From: Paracoccaceae bacterium
GTDB lineage: Bacteria > Pseudomonadota > Alphaproteobacteria > Rhodobacterales > Rhodobacteraceae
Assembly (NCBI GenBank): GCA_013214575.1
Contig: JABSSD010000082.1
Coordinates: 1 to 64,000, forward strand
Reading direction: 5' to 3'
Length of the DNA: 64,000 nt
Shown here piece after piece: positions 18,070 through 28,442 of this stretch. The stretch's first letter is position 1; each line of letters opens with the position of its first letter. Position numbers and translations under genes: made by a program. The notes beneath the pieces are model-generated. The model had not been told where the DNA came from and made no database searches. It worked only from the letters and a program-made list of their open reading frames with translations.

Positions 18070-21000
18070 ACAAGCGCGACGCCGCATCCGAAGCGCAGTA
18101 CCGCGCCGCCCGCCCGGATGCCTCGACCTGGCTGGCCGCCAATGCGGGGTCCGGCAAAACCAAGGTATTGACCGACCGGGTGGCACGGCTGCTGCTGCGC
18201 GGGGTTCAGCCGCAGCATATTCTGTGCCTGACCTATACCAAGGCGGCCGCCAGCGAGATGCAGAACCGTCTGTTCAAACGGCTCGGCGAATGGGCGATGT
18301 TGCAGGATGCCCAGCTGATTGCCGCATTGACCGAACTTGGCGCCGAGGAGGCCACCTCACCCGAGGGGCTATCCCAGGCGCGGACTCTGTTTGCCCGCGC
18401 ACTGGAGACCCCCGGCGGGTTGAAGATCCAGACCATCCATTCGTTTTGCTCGTCCCTATTGCGGCGATTCCCGCTGGAGGCCGGCGTCAGCCCACAGTTT
18501 TCCGAAATGGAGGACCGCGCTGCGACCCTGCTGCGGGCGGAAATCACCGAGGATTTTGCCAAGGGCGACCAGGCCCATTTGGTCGAAGCGCTGGCGCGAC
18601 ATGTCACCGACAGTGACTTTGACGCGCTCACCACCGCGATAAGTCATCGCCGCGCCGGCTTTGAAACGCCTACTGACTGGGCCGATTTGCTACACCTGTT
18701 TGATCTGCCGGATGGCTTTGACGAAACCGCGCTGAAGGCGCTGGTTTTCCTTGGGGGCGAAGAGCAGCTGATCGCGCGTACCCGCGACATGCTTGCCAGC
18801 GGTGGCACCAATGATCAGAAGGCAGCGCTGAAACTGGCGGCGATCACCCATCCCACCCTGTCGGATCTTCCAGCACTGGAAAGCGTGTTGCTGACCGGGG
18901 CCAGCGCCAAAGAGCCGTTCAGCGCCAAGGTTGGGTCATTCCCCACCAAAAAACTGCGCGAATCTCATACCTCACTGATGGACCAGCTGGAGCCCTTGAT
19001 GTTGCGGATCGAGGATGCCCGGGCCAAGCGGCTGGGGCTTATGGCGGCGCGAAAATCGCACGACCTGCATCAGTTTGCCGCCGTCTTTGTTCCTGAATAC
19101 AGCCGCCGCAAACAACTGCGGGGCTGGCTTGATTTTGACGATCTGATCCTGAAGGCGCGGCAATTGCTGAACGACCCAGCCGTCGCAGCCTGGGTGTTGT
19201 ACCGTCTGGACGGCGGTATCGACCATATTCTGGTCGACGAAGCGCAGGACACCAGCCCGGTGCAATGGGATGTGATCGAGAAGCTGGCGCAGGAATTCAC
19301 CTCGGGCGAGGGTGCGAGATCGGATGTGGAACGCACCATTTTTGTAGTCGGCGATAAGAAACAATCGATTTATTCGTTTCAGGGCGCCGATCCGGATGCC
19401 TTTGACCGGATGCGGGCCGAGTTTGGCAGCCGTTTGCGCGACACCGGCACCGAATTGCAGGATGCCTCGCTCGATTTTTCCTTCCGCTCATCCGCGGCGA
19501 TTCTGGGGCTGGTTGATCTGGTGTTTCAGGACATGCCCCGGGCCGGGTTTCACAAGGAATCGCTGCACCGCGCCTTTAAATCCGACCTGCCCGGGCGGGT
19601 TGACCTGTGGCCGGTGGTGGAAAAGGTCGATGACAAGGACGAGCGCGACTGGACCGACCCGATGGACCGGCCCGGGACCCGCCATCACAATGTCATTCTG
19701 GCCGAACGCATTGCTTTGTCTATCAAGCAGATGATCGACGATGGGGTGACCATCCCCGAAGATGGCGCAACCCGTGGCAGCTTTGTTCGCCGCCCGGTCC
19801 ATGCCGGCGATTTTCTGATTTTGGTGCAACGGCGCTCGGATCTGTTTTCCGAAATCATCCGCGCCTGCAAAGCCGCCCACCTGCCCATCGCCGGCGCCGA
19901 CCGGCTCAAGGTTGGCGCCGAACTGGCGGTCAAGGATCTGGCGGCGCTGCTGTCTTTCCTCGCCACGCCTGAGGATTCTCTGTCGCTGGCCTGTGCGTTG
20001 AAATCACCCATCTTCGGCTGGTCCGAGCAAATGCTGTTCGATCTGGCGCATCGTCGGACGTCCAAATACCTGTGGACAGCCCTGCGTGATCGCGCGGCGG
20101 ATTTCCCCGTGACCATGGAAATTATCGGCGACCTTCGCAACCAGACCGATTTCCTGCGCCCCTTTGACCTGATTGAGCGCATTTTGACCCGCCACAATGG
20201 CCGCAAGAACCTGCTGGGCCGATTGGGCCCCGAGGCCGAAGACGGTATCAACGCCCTGTTGTCGCAGGCGCTGGCCTATGAGCGCACCGATATCCCCAGC
20301 CTGACCGGGTTTCTGGTCTGGATGCAGACCGACGATCTGGAGATCAAACGGCAGATGGGTGCTGCTGGCAACATGATCCGGGTGATGTCGGTGCATGGCT
20401 CCAAGGGTTTGGAATCGCCCATTGTGATCCTGCCCGACACCGCCAAGCGACGGGCTCCACGCGATAGCGAAATCATGCTGGCGGATGGCACGCCTATTTG
20501 GAAAATCCCCACCGCGCAAATGCCGGCTGCGATGCTCGCCTCGCGAGAGGCGGCGCAGGAAAAGCAACAGAATGAACGATTGCGCCTGCTCTATGTGGCG
20601 CTGACACGGGCCGAGAAATGGCTGATTGTGGCCGCTGCCGGCGATCTCTCGAAAGAAGGCGATAGCTGGTATCAGATGGTGCAAACCGCTCTGGGTGACG
20701 CCGGCGCGGTGACGCTGGACACCGCAGGTGGTCCGGGACTGCGGCTGGAGCACGGCGATTGGGATGACCTGGAGTTCAAGCCGCTTGAGCGCACCATACG
20801 GGACATACCCGCGCTGCCTCAGCTGTTCTCAGTTGCCGCCGCCCCCTATCAGCCGCCGCCCGCTACCCTCAGCCCATCGGATTTGGGCGGCGCCAAGGCC
20901 TTGCCCGGGGATCAGGGGTTGGACGAAGAGCAGGCCAAGGCCCGTGGATCGCGTTTGCATCTGTTGCTGGAACATCTGCCTGCCGTGCCGCCGGAAAACC

Positions 21001-21422
21001 GGGCACAGGTCGCCCAGAACCTGCTGCGGGACTGCGACGATCAGGCTGAACTGCTGGCAGAGGCGACAGCGGTGATCCAAAATCCTGAAATGACAGCGAT
21101 CTTCGCCCCTGACACCCTGGCTGAGGTCTCGGTCACTGCGCAGCTGAACAGCCAGCGCCTGCACGGCATAATCGACCGGTTGATTGTAACGCCTGACAGG
21201 GTCATCGCGGTGGATTTCAAATCGAATGCCACGGTTCCCACAAATCCTGCGCAATGCCCCGAGGGTGTGCTGCGGCAAATGGGAGCCTATGCCCATGCCC
21301 TGGCGCAGATCTATCCCGACCGTCAGGTTGAAACCGCGATTGTCTGGACCCGCACCGCCACCCTGATGCCACTACCACACGATCTTGTGTCAGACGCATT
21401 AATGCGACGTCTGATACCTTGA
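18066..21422 (+). CDS. addA: Double-strand break repair helicase AddA
   Basis: AddA is the UvrD-like helicase-nuclease subunit of AddAB. The 1118-residue protein shows Walker [10 protein letters not shown] (24-32), [13 protein letters not shown], the Walker B region [32 protein letters not shown], the C-terminal helicase motif [15 protein letters not shown] and [13 protein letters not shown]. It ends in a RecB-type nuclease with [10 protein letters not shown] (Asp1050, Lys1052). ATG 18066 gives the standard 4-bp overlap with addB; the frame extends 13 codons further upstream without support. Confidence 0.97.
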   Translation: MNKRDAASEAQYRAARPDASTWLAANAGSGKTKVLTDRVARLLLRGVQPQHILCLTYTKAAASEMQNRLFKRLGEWAMLQDAQLIAALTELGAEEATSPEGLSQARTLFARALETPGGLKIQTIHSFCSSLLRRFPLEAGVSPQFSEMEDRAATLLRAEITEDFAKGDQAHLVEALARHVTDSDFDALTTAISHRRAGFETPTDWADLLHLFDLPDGFDETALKALVFLGGEEQLIARTRDMLASGGTNDQKAALKLAAITHPTLSDLPALESVLLTGASAKEPFSAKVGSFPTKKLRESHTSLMDQLEPLMLRIEDARAKRLGLMAARKSHDLHQFAAVFVPEYSRRKQLRGWLDFDDLILKARQLLNDPAVAAWVLYRLDGGIDHILVDEAQDTSPVQWDVIEKLAQEFTSGEGARSDVERTIFVVGDKKQSIYSFQGADPDAFDRMRAEFGSRLRDTGTELQDASLDFSFRSSAAILGLVDLVFQDMPRAGFHKESLHRAFKSDLPGRVDLWPVVEKVDDKDERDWTDPMDRPGTRHHNVILAERIALSIKQMIDDGVTIPEDGATRGSFVRRPVHAGDFLILVQRRSDLFSEIIRACKAAHLPIAGADRLKVGAELAVKDLAALLSFLATPEDSLSLACALKSPIFGWSEQMLFDLAHRRTSKYLWTALRDRAADFPVTMEIIGDLRNQTDFLRPFDLIERILTRHNGRKNLLGRLGPEAEDGINALLSQALAYERTDIPSLTGFLVWMQTDDLEIKRQMGAAGNMIRVMSVHGSKGLESPIVILPDTAKRRAPRDSEIMLADGTPIWKIPTAQMPAAMLASREAAQEKQQNERLRLLYVALTRAEKWLIVAAAGDLSKEGDSWYQMVQTALGDAGAVTLDTAGGPGLRLEHGDWDDLEFKPLERTIRDIPALPQLFSVAAAPYQPPPATLSPSDLGGAKALPGDQGLDEEQAKARGSRLHLLLEHLPAVPPENRAQVAQNLLRDCDDQAELLAEATAVIQNPEMTAIFAPDTLAEVSVTAQLNSQRLHGIIDRLIVTPDRVIAVDFKSNATVPTNPAQCPEGVLRQMGAYAHALAQIYPDRQVETAIVWTRTATLMPLPHDLVSDALMRRLIP

Positions 21423-21484
21423 CGACAAGCCACGCCATTCCTAGATTCCAACTCCAGTTGCCACACACTCATGGAGACATGCAT

Positions 21485-21805
21485 ATGTCCACCGTAGCCG
21501 TCACCGACGACACATTCGAAGCCGAAGTCACAAATTCAAAAGTCCCCGTAGTGGTGGATTTCTGGGCCGAATGGTGCGGACCCTGCAAGCAAATCGGCCC
21601 CGCTCTCGAAGAGCTGGCCGCCGAATATGGCGACAAAGTCAAAATTGCCAAGATCGATCTCGACAGCAACCCAAATGTTGCCGCGGCTATGGGCGTGCGC
21701 AGCATCCCAGCCCTGTTCTTGTTCAAAGATGGTCAAGTGATCTCAAACCGATCCGGCGCTGCCCCCAAATCTGCGCTGCAAAGCTGGATCAACGAAGCTC
21801 TGTAA
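21485..21805 (+). CDS. trxA: Thioredoxin
   Basis: TrxA is the general cytoplasmic disulfide reductase. The 106-residue protein has the active site [11 protein letters not shown] (Cys31 and Cys34), the cis-proline region [11 protein letters not shown] and [14 protein letters not shown] 21485 sits 8 nt after GGAG; an ATG two codons upstream is too close to that site. It follows addA by 62 bp and is closed by a good terminator. Confidence 0.97.
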   Translation: MSTVAVTDDTFEAEVTNSKVPVVVDFWAEWCGPCKQIGPALEELAAEYGDKVKIAKIDLDSNPNVAAAMGVRSIPALFLFKDGQVISNRSGAAPKSALQSWINEAL

Positions 21806-21831
21806 TCGTATCAGATCAATAAGTTACACAA

Positions 21832-21858
21832 GGGCGTCCCAATCGGGGCGCCCTTTTT
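21832..21858 (+). terminator. Intrinsic terminator of trxA
   Basis: A 9-bp G/C stem (GGGCGTCCC with GGGGCGCCC, one G-T pair, AATC loop) is followed by five T residues, 26 bp after the trxA stop. Confidence 0.92.
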
Positions 21859-21895
21859 GCATGTTTTGGTACAAACACTGCCCTGCATCAGACAA

Positions 21896-21927
21896 AGAAA
21901 AAGCCGCCCTGGGAGGAGGAGCGGCTT
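21896..21927 (-). terminator. Intrinsic terminator of the DUF1127 gene
   Basis: On the minus strand AAGCCGC and GCGGCTT form a 7-bp stem around a 13-nt loop, and the RNA then reads TTTTTCTTTG. It lies 25 bp after the stop of the DUF1127 gene at 21953. Confidence 0.85.
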
Positions 21928-21952
21928 TAACTTTTCAGACTGTTGTCGGCGA

Positions 21953-22144
21953 TCAGAACAGATCAGCGCGGGTCAGCCCGATATCCTGCAGCTGGTCACG
22001 GCTCAGGCGCAACAGCAATTTGCGTGTTACACGCGCTTCGTTCCAGGCAAATACAGAGTTTTTCAACTCAAGAATACTATCAACAATACGAAGAGTGGCG
22101 ACTGCTCCCAGAGGAGCTTGGGTGTTTGCGGCTACATATGCCAT
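21953..22144 (-). CDS. DUF1127 domain small protein
   Basis: The 63-residue protein has the DUF1127 core near its C-terminus, TRKLLLRLSRDQLQDIGLTRADL, which matches the usual L-x-x-L-s-d-x-x-L-x-D-I-G-l-x-R. Short DUF1127 proteins in other alphaproteobacteria act as RNA-binding regulators of phosphate and carbon metabolism; whether this one does is unknown. ATG 22144 has AAGGAAG 6 nt upstream. The gene is divergent from hslV across 195 bp. Confidence 0.93.
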   Translation of the reverse strand: MAYVAANTQAPLGAVATLRIVDSILELKNSVFAWNEARVTRKLLLRLSRDQLQDIGLTRADLF

Positions 22145-22339
22145 GGTACGCTTCCTTTGATCTACCAGCCGACACTGTGTCGGTTGTTGATCCTCATGTA
22201 AGTCCACAAAGTGAGTCTCACAATTGCCCGTTCAACAGCCCCGCAATGCGCACAGTGCATAGCAAGTTGGCCCTATGTGAACCGTTGCCTCTGCGGCTAT
22301 TGGCCCCCATATACATAGGGCAATCAATTGGAGGCATTC

Positions 22340-22897
22340 ATGGCAAACGATCAGTTCCCCGGCTGGCACGGCACCACGATTATCGGCGTCAAAAAGGGCG
22401 GTGAAGTTGTGATTGCCGGTGACGGACAAGTGTCCTTGGGTCAGACTGTGATCAAAGGCACCGCGCGCAAGGTGCGCCGTTTATCCCCCGGCGGCTACGA
22501 TATTGTGGCGGGCTTTGCCGGCTCCACCGCCGATGCCTTTACCTTGCTGGAGCGGCTGGAGGCCAAGCTAGAGGCAATGCCCGGCCAACTGGCCCGCGCC
22601 AGTGTTGAATTGGCCAAGGACTGGCGCACCGATAAGTATCTGCAAAAACTGGAGGCGATGCTGATTGTCACCGATGGGACAGATCTGCTGGTGATCACCG
22701 GTGCCGGCGATGTGCTGGAGCCCGAGCATGAGGTTGCGGCCATTGGCTCTGGCGGTAATTTTGCCCTGGCTGCGGCACGGGCGATGATGGACACGGATAG
22801 AACTGCCGAACAGGTGGCCCGCGCCGCGATGGCCATTGCGGCTGATATCTGTGTCTACACCAATGGCAGGCTCACTGTCGAAACCATCACCACATAA
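22340..22897 (+). CDS. hslV: ATP-dependent protease subunit HslV
   Basis: HslV is the proteasome-like peptidase that forms a double hexamer activated by HslU. After removal of the leader [11 protein letters not shown] the catalytic Thr12 becomes N-terminal ([20 protein letters not shown]). Other family marks are KVRRL and [16 protein letters not shown]. The start ATG 22340 is 6 nt after GGAGG. A CCATAT at 22307 could belong to a heat-shock promoter, but I cannot match the upstream half convincingly. Confidence 0.97.
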   Translation: MANDQFPGWHGTTIIGVKKGGEVVIAGDGQVSLGQTVIKGTARKVRRLSPGGYDIVAGFAGSTADAFTLLERLEAKLEAMPGQLARASVELAKDWRTDKYLQKLEAMLIVTDGTDLLVITGAGDVLEPEHEVAAIGSGGNFALAAARAMMDTDRTAEQVARAAMAIAADICVYTNGRLTVETITT

Positions 22898-22927
22898 GAA
22901 TTTTCTAAAATTTTTGGGAAAATTCTT
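22896..22927 (+). other. AT-rich hairpin at the hslV stop codon
   Basis: A perfect 10-bp inverted repeat (AAGAATTTTC with GAAAATTCTT, 12-nt loop) begins inside the hslV TAA and sits in the 63-bp gap before hslU. It has no T-tract. It could be a processing or differential-stability element between the two cistrons, though its low G+C makes the stem weak. Confidence 0.5.
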
Positions 22928-22960
22928 CCTAAAGATTTTGGCGGCCCGAAAGGATGGATT

Positions 22961-24268
22961 ATGACAGACCTAACCCCCCGCGAGATCGTTTCCGAACTGG
23001 ATCGGTTCATTATCGGCCAAAACGACGCCAAACGTGCTGTTGCCGTGGCGCTGCGCAATCGGTGGCGCCGCAAGCAATTGTCGGATGACCTGCGCGACGA
23101 GGTTTACCCCAAAAATATCCTGATGATCGGCCCCACCGGCGTTGGTAAGACTGAAATATCGCGACGGCTGGCCAAACTGGCCCGGGCGCCGTTCATCAAG
23201 GTCGAAGCAACTAAGTTTACCGAGGTTGGTTACGTGGGTCGCGACGTGGAACAGATTATCCGCGATCTGGCTGATACCGCCATTTTGCAAACCCGCGAGC
23301 TGATGCGCGAGGACGTCAAGGTCAAGGCGCATCAGGCCGCCGAGGAACGGGTGCTGGCCGCTCTTGTTGGCGATGAAGCCCGCGAGGCCACCCGCGACAT
23401 GTTCCGCAAGAAGCTGAAATCGGGGGAGCTGGATGACACCATTATCGAGCTGGATCTGGCCGATACATCCAACCCGATGAGCTCATTTGAGGTTCCGGGC
23501 CAGCCGGGATCGAACATGGGGATGATGAACCTTGGGGATCTGTTCGGCAAAGCAATGGGCGGCCGCAGTATACGGCGCAAAACAACTGTTGCCGAAAGCT
23601 ATGAGATCCTGATCGGTGAAGAGGCCGATAAATTACTGGATGATGAGACCGTCATCCGCACCGCACTCGATTCGGTTGAGCAGAACGGCATCGTGTTCCT
23701 GGACGAGATCGACAAGGTTTGCACCCGCTCGGATGCACGCGGTGGCGATGTCAGCCGCGAAGGGGTGCAGCGCGATCTGCTGCCGCTGATCGAAGGCACC
23801 ACCGTGTCAACCAAACATGGGCCGATCAAGAACGACCATATCCTGTTCATCGCATCGGGTGCGTTTCACACCGTCAAACCATCGGACCTGCTGCCAGAAT
23901 TGCAAGGCCGGCTGCCGATCCGGGTGGAGCTGAGGGCGCTTACCGAAGGGGACTTTGTCCGTATTCTAACCGAAACAGACAATGCGCTGACCCTGCAATA
24001 TACTGCCCTGATGGGCACTGAAGAGGTCACCGTCAGTTTCACCGATGATGGCATCGCAGCCCTGGCCAAGATCGCCGCCGAAGTGAACCAGTCGGTCGAA
24101 AATATCGGTGCGCGCCGGCTTTACACAGTGATGGAACGGGTGTTCGAAGAGCTCTCCTTCACGGCGCCAGATCGCGGGGGCGAAGAGTTTGTTGTGGATG
24201 CCGAATTCGTTGACAAAAATCTCGGCGAGCTGACAAAATCTGCCGATATCAGCCGATATATGCTGTAA
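22961..24268 (+). CDS. hslU: ATP-dependent protease ATPase subunit HslU
   Basis: HslU is the AAA+ unfoldase that feeds HslV. The 435-residue protein has Walker A GPTGVGKT (57-64), the pore loop region [19 protein letters not shown], Walker [11 protein letters not shown], sensor region [10 protein letters not shown], and the C-terminal tail ending [15 protein letters not shown] that docks into HslV. AAAGGA lies upstream of ATG 22961. It is co-directional with hslV, 63 bp away. Confidence 0.98.
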   Translation: MTDLTPREIVSELDRFIIGQNDAKRAVAVALRNRWRRKQLSDDLRDEVYPKNILMIGPTGVGKTEISRRLAKLARAPFIKVEATKFTEVGYVGRDVEQIIRDLADTAILQTRELMREDVKVKAHQAAEERVLAALVGDEAREATRDMFRKKLKSGELDDTIIELDLADTSNPMSSFEVPGQPGSNMGMMNLGDLFGKAMGGRSIRRKTTVAESYEILIGEEADKLLDDETVIRTALDSVEQNGIVFLDEIDKVCTRSDARGGDVSREGVQRDLLPLIEGTTVSTKHGPIKNDHILFIASGAFHTVKPSDLLPELQGRLPIRVELRALTEGDFVRILTETDNALTLQYTALMGTEEVTVSFTDDGIAALAKIAAEVNQSVENIGARRLYTVMERVFEELSFTAPDRGGEEFVVDAEFVDKNLGELTKSADISRYML

Positions 24269-24283
24269 CTAAGGCTCTGGATT

Positions 24284-24311
24284 GATGCCTCTGGACATTC
24301 CCGGAGGCATC
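24284..24311 (+). terminator. Terminator-like hairpin after hslU
   Basis: GATGCCTCTGG pairs with CCGGAGGCATC (11 bp with one T-G pair, 6-nt loop) 16 bp after the hslU stop. There is no T-tract, so if it terminates it may need Rho. Confidence 0.5.
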
Positions 24312-24347
24312 GATAGCCTGTCGCAAATATCGAGTGGCAGAGTTTAT

Positions 24348-25466
24348 ATGCGTGTATTAATTCAATCGGCTTTTGCAATTGCCCTGGTTTTCATGGCCTC
24401 CTGCAGTGACCGCAGTTTCACCCCGGTTATGCCTGAGGCACTGGAGGTTGGGACTCCCAAAACCATTTTTGTCGCGACAATCCGCGAACCCGTGTCAAAT
24501 GGCAGTTTTGGCCCCGGACGATCTGATCAATACAGCCTGCTGGAACTCACCGTATCAATCCCGCCAAACCGTCAACCCGGGCAACTTAGTTTTGCCTATG
24601 CCAAACCAGACCCGGAAACCCAATTCACCATGGCCGGGCGGCGGGTATTTAGCGACCCGGCCGATTTTCACGCCCGGATAAAGGCAGAAGTGGCCAACCT
24701 GCCCCGTGACCAGCGTGAAATTACCTTGTTTGTGCATGGCTTCAATTCCACCCAGGCCGAAACCGCCTTTCGTGCTGCCCAACTGGCACAGGATATCCAG
24801 CTGCCGGGTGCCACAATGATCTATTCCTGGCCCAGCCAGGGCAATCCACTGGGCTATGCCTATGATGGAGACAGCGTTCTGTTTGCCCGCGATGGACTGG
24901 AACGGATGTTACGCGAAATCCGCTCTGCTGATGTGGGTCGGGTGGCCTTGGTTGCCCATTCCATGGGCTCACAACTGGTGATGGAAACCCTGCGCCAAAT
25001 CGAAATACAAACCCCCGGCTGGTCTGCTGCCAATCTGAATGGAGTGGTGTTGATATCGCCAGATCTGGATGTCGAAGTGTTTCGCAGCCAAATGAACCGC
25101 ATCGCCGAGGTGCCGCAGCCTTTTGTTGTTTTTGTCTCCAGCAAAGACCGGCTGCTTAATATCTCCGGACGGCTACGTGGAAATCACAACAGTGTAAGAC
25201 TGGGCAGCCTTACCTCATTGGAGGCGGTGGCCGGTCTACCGATCAAAATTATCGACACCACTGCATTTTCGGATGATGCAGTGTCGTCCCATCTGGTGGC
25301 GGGCACATCACCGGCGCTCATTGCAATACTGAATTCGGCCCGAGCAACAGCAGATGCCTTTGGTCGCGATGGTGATTTTATTGCGAGCCTATTGCCAGGG
25401 CAATTGACCCAAGCGGACGGCGCAACTCAGGTCAGCCTGCGCAATACGGTCTCAGACGAAAGATAA
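24348..25466 (+). CDS. DUF900-type alpha/beta hydrolase lipoprotein
   Basis: The 372-residue protein begins with a lipoprotein signal peptide (LVFMASC lipobox, Cys about 17) and then an alpha/beta-hydrolase domain of the DUF900 family. The fold markers are ITLFVHGFNSTQAE before the oxyanion region, SWPSQGN, and the nucleophile elbow VALVAHSMGSQLVMETLRQ. The late His is probably the one in GNHNSVRLG. It would be an envelope esterase or lipase-like enzyme of unknown substrate. Its stop is 8 bp from the convergent smr gene. Confidence 0.87.
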   Translation: MRVLIQSAFAIALVFMASCSDRSFTPVMPEALEVGTPKTIFVATIREPVSNGSFGPGRSDQYSLLELTVSIPPNRQPGQLSFAYAKPDPETQFTMAGRRVFSDPADFHARIKAEVANLPRDQREITLFVHGFNSTQAETAFRAAQLAQDIQLPGATMIYSWPSQGNPLGYAYDGDSVLFARDGLERMLREIRSADVGRVALVAHSMGSQLVMETLRQIEIQTPGWSAANLNGVVLISPDLDVEVFRSQMNRIAEVPQPFVVFVSSKDRLLNISGRLRGNHNSVRLGSLTSLEAVAGLPIKIIDTTAFSDDAVSSHLVAGTSPALIAILNSARATADAFGRDGDFIASLLPGQLTQADGATQVSLRNTVSDER

Positions 25467-25474
25467 AACCAGAT

Positions 25475-26062
25475 TTATCGGGACCGTCGAAGATAGACAT
25501 AATAGGCGCCTGAGCCACCGTGACTGATATGGGCCGGCGTGATCTGCAATACCCCCTGCGCCAGTGGCGCCAAAGACAGCCATTGTGGCACCTGATGCCG
25601 CAGCACTCCGCGCGGTGTAGGGATGGGGCCGGGTTCATCACGGTCTTTGCCCTTGCCCGTCACCACCAGCACCAGCCGCTTGCCAGATGCCTGTGCGGAC
25701 AGAATAAAGCGGATCAAGGCGGGATGCGCCGAGTCGACCCGCATACCATGCAGATCCAGCTTTCCCTCTGGCTTTAACTTGCCGCGTTTCATGCGGGTAA
25801 AAGCCTTTTGATCCATCTGTAGCGGAGACCGGAACAGCCGGTCGGTAATGGCAGGCTTCAGATCATGTTTGAACGGTTTTTGGCGCGCATGGCTGCCAAG
25901 CTCAAAACGATCAATGCGCGGAAGTGGATGTTTCGTCGGCTTTGGTTTTGGCAGTGGCAAGGCTGGTGGCGCGCTCTGCGCGCCGGGATGCAGGCGCTCG
26001 GCCTTTTTCACCACCTCTTGCCAGAGGTCGATCTCTTCTGCCGTCAATTTCCGCCGTGTCAT
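25475..26062 (-). CDS. Smr/MutS2 C-terminal-type endonuclease domain protein
   Basis: The 195-residue protein has a basic, Pro-rich N-terminal arm (KPKPTKHPLPR) and a C-terminal Smr domain. The domain shows LDLHGMRVDSA, LVLVVTGKGKDR, GVLRHQVPQWL and the terminal GGSGAYYVYLRR. Stand-alone Smr proteins nick DNA or cleave RNA; recent work links some to ribosome collisions, which I mention only as family knowledge. Its ATG overlaps the mltA stop, so the two are one operon with the Tim44-like gene. Confidence 0.92.
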   Translation of the reverse strand: MTRRKLTAEEIDLWQEVVKKAERLHPGAQSAPPALPLPKPKPTKHPLPRIDRFELGSHARQKPFKHDLKPAITDRLFRSPLQMDQKAFTRMKRGKLKPEGKLDLHGMRVDSAHPALIRFILSAQASGKRLVLVVTGKGKDRDEPGPIPTPRGVLRHQVPQWLSLAPLAQGVLQITPAHISHGGSGAYYVYLRRSR

Positions 26063-27114
26063 CAGATATCTTCCGGTAGCAGCGCATAGGCCCGTTGGAT
26101 TGGTAGCAGCACAACCATTCTACCAGGATCCCGCAACCGACCAGCCGCCTGCCCTGCTGCATCGCCCGTTCCGTAAAATACATCCGCCCGCTGCGCGCCC
26201 TTGATAGCCGAGCCAGTGTCCTGTGCAACCATCAGACGGCGCATTTTTCCATTGCCGTCCTTTTCCAACCAGACCGGCGCCCCCAACGGGGTGAATTTTG
26301 GATCCACTGCCAGACTGCGCAGGGCGGTTACCGACCGGTTCATCGCCCCCAAAGGCCCCGCCGATGAGGCCACGTTGCGCAGTTCGCGGAAAAACACGTA
26401 AGACCGATTATGCAGCAGCAACTCGCGACCATCAGATGGGTTGCGACGGACCCAGTTCTTGATCACCTGAGCACTGACCTGATGCAGAGAATAAATTTCG
26501 CGCCTCACCAATTCTTGGCCGATGGATCGGTAATTGTGACCATTGGAGCCGCCATAGCCAATTCGAATCGTCGATCCATCCGCCAGTCGAACACGGCCAG
26601 AGCCCTGGATTTGCAGGAAAAACAGCTCGACCGAGTCATCGACCCAAGCGATTTCCAGCCCCCTGCCCTCCATCACTCCGCTGGTCAGGATGTCGCGACG
26701 CGGCAACCATTGGCCAGCGCTCCGGGCCTCGGGTGGCATTTTGTAGATCGGGTATTGGTAGCGCGGACTTCGATGGCGAGAGCCATCAAGCTCCGGCTCA
26801 AAATACCCGGTAAACAGCGCATTCTTTCCGTCCTCGATCAACACCGGGCGAAACAGAAGTTCAAAGAAAGCGCGTGCAGATTCAGGGTCTTGCTGCCGTG
26901 CCACCGCACATATGGACAGCCAGTCCGGATCGTCAAAATCCCTGCAGGTCTGCCCGAACACATCAAGCGCAGCCGCATGGTCATCCTTCTCCCAGCCATC
27001 AAGCTGGGAGAAATCCAATAATCTATAGCTAGTGTCTGCTTGCGCTCCGGCTGCAGTCATCGCCACCCCTATCAGGCAGGCAGCGCCAAAAGCCCGCCGA
27101 AGCGCTGTGATCAT
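26062..27114 (-). CDS. mltA: Membrane-bound lytic murein transglycosylase A
   Basis: MltA cleaves the MurNAc-GlcNAc bond in peptidoglycan to give 1,6-anhydroMurNAc ends. The 350-residue protein has a signal peptide (MITALRRAFGAACLIGVAM, with no lipobox Cys seen), LFTGYFEPELDGS, IQGSGRVRLADGS, and the 3D domain with LMVAQDTGSAIKGAQRADVFYGTG, which carries the catalytic Asp. Anhydro-sugars released here could feed the AmgK-MurU recycling route encoded at 13453. It overlaps the upstream Tim44-like gene by 4 bp. Confidence 0.95.
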   Translation of the reverse strand: MITALRRAFGAACLIGVAMTAAGAQADTSYRLLDFSQLDGWEKDDHAAALDVFGQTCRDFDDPDWLSICAVARQQDPESARAFFELLFRPVLIEDGKNALFTGYFEPELDGSRHRSPRYQYPIYKMPPEARSAGQWLPRRDILTSGVMEGRGLEIAWVDDSVELFFLQIQGSGRVRLADGSTIRIGYGGSNGHNYRSIGQELVRREIYSLHQVSAQVIKNWVRRNPSDGRELLLHNRSYVFFRELRNVASSAGPLGAMNRSVTALRSLAVDPKFTPLGAPVWLEKDGNGKMRRLMVAQDTGSAIKGAQRADVFYGTGDAAGQAAGRLRDPGRMVVLLPIQRAYALLPEDI

Positions 27115-27767
27115 GCCTCTGTGGCGATCAGAAGCCAGTTTGGATCATCTGCGCCCATGTTGCGTGCAAAGGTCCAAGTATCCTTCTGACGCTTAATGGT
27201 TTTGGAATCGCCTTCGACAATATCGCCGCCCCGATCCCGCACCACAGAGGTCAACTCGGCAATGAAGCGCATTGTAATCTCGGCCCGCTGTTGCGATTCG
27301 TCGAACTTGGCATCCACCACAGTGGTTTCGCTGAGGCCGATGAATTGGGCCTCGATGGTCAGACCCTGGTCTTCACGATGCGCCACCGCCTCGACAAAAC
27401 TGTCAAAGATTTCTTCCGACATAAACGGCTGAATACTATCCAGTTCTCCCCGTTCAAATCCCATCAGGATCATTTCATAGGCACCGCGTCCACCCTGCAG
27501 GAAATCGCTCACCGAGAAGGAAGGTTCCACACGTTTCATCGCGCTCAACGCCTTGGCCTGGCTGCTGTCTTCGTCCACGTGATCGGTGATGTCCCGATCC
27601 GGGCCACCTTCGATCACTTCAAAAGCTGACCTGTCCGCCCGCCCGTTTGTCTTGGGCTGCGGCGGTTTTTCGAAACCTTCACGGGTGCCCAGCACATTTT
27701 TCAGGCGCAGGATCAAAAAAACGGCAATACCGGCTAAAACCAAAAGCTGGATCAAGGGAGACTCCAT
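27111..27767 (-). CDS. Tim44-like (TimA family) membrane-associated protein
   Basis: The 218-residue protein has an N-terminal membrane helix (LIQLLVLAGIAVFLILRL), a charged linker, and a C-terminal Tim44-like domain (FERGELDSIQPFMSEEIFDSF, then RIxI-type strands and TWTFARNMGADDPNWLLIATEA). Bacterial TimA proteins are inner-membrane proteins related to the mitochondrial import motor subunit; their role is poorly defined. GAGG precedes ATG 27767. It heads the timA-mltA-smr operon and is divergent from fxsA. Confidence 0.9.
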   Translation of the reverse strand: MESPLIQLLVLAGIAVFLILRLKNVLGTREGFEKPPQPKTNGRADRSAFEVIEGGPDRDITDHVDEDSSQAKALSAMKRVEPSFSVSDFLQGGRGAYEMILMGFERGELDSIQPFMSEEIFDSFVEAVAHREDQGLTIEAQFIGLSETTVVDAKFDESQQRAEITMRFIAELTSVVRDRGGDIVEGDSKTIKRQKDTWTFARNMGADDPNWLLIATEA

Positions 27768-27876
27768 TTGGACCTCATTATTATGACTAGGCTTTGTAAC
27801 CAAAGCTCTCAGCACTTATGTAGGTGACGGGCGCGATCAAGTCCACCGTCCCGCTAATGTGACAAGGAATCCATTT

Positions 27877-28374
27877 ATGTACCTGCTTTTGGCCTTTCTT
27901 TTGGTGCCGATCATCGAAATTGCCCTGTTTATTCAGGTTGGTGGGTTCATCGGCCTGTGGCCAACCCTGGCCATCGTTGTTTTGACCGCAGTACTCGGGA
28001 CCTGGCTGGTAAAATCCCAAGGTCGTATGGCGTTAGGGAAATTGCAGAGCTCGTTTCAGCAGCTTGATGACCCCACCGAGCCACTGGCGCATGGGGCGAT
28101 GATCCTGGTGGCCGGCGCTTTATTGCTGACACCGGGGTTCTTCACCGACGCCATTGGCTTTTCTCTGCTGATGCCACCGGTACGGATGGCTGTTTTTCGG
28201 TTTTTGAGCGCGCGCGTCACAATGGCACAGTTCCAAATGGGGGCTGGTGCGGCCCAGTCGCGTCGCAATCCAGGTCCGCAGGGCGATATCATCGACGGCG
28301 ATTACCAGGATGTAACGCCCAAGAAACCTCGTCAGGGACCTTCGGGCTGGGTGGATGGCCCCGACCAAGGGTGA
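27877..28374 (+). CDS. fxsA: FxsA family membrane protein
   Basis: FxsA is a small inner-membrane protein whose E. coli member overcomes phage T7 exclusion by plasmid F when overproduced; its normal role is unknown. The 165-residue protein has YLLLAFLLVPIIEIALFIQVGGFIG, a second hydrophobic segment, and LLLTPGFFTDAIGFSLLMPPVR, the family hallmark, followed by a polar tail. ATG 27877 is preferred over an upstream in-frame GTG because AAGGA precedes it. Confidence 0.93.
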   Translation: MYLLLAFLLVPIIEIALFIQVGGFIGLWPTLAIVVLTAVLGTWLVKSQGRMALGKLQSSFQQLDDPTEPLAHGAMILVAGALLLTPGFFTDAIGFSLLMPPVRMAVFRFLSARVTMAQFQMGAGAAQSRRNPGPQGDIIDGDYQDVTPKKPRQGPSGWVDGPDQG

Positions 28375-28442
28375 CCTGACCCGTTGAGGTGCAGGTGCCA
28401 AACTGATATGCACTGCAAAAATAATATTTCAGGAGTAGTTCT

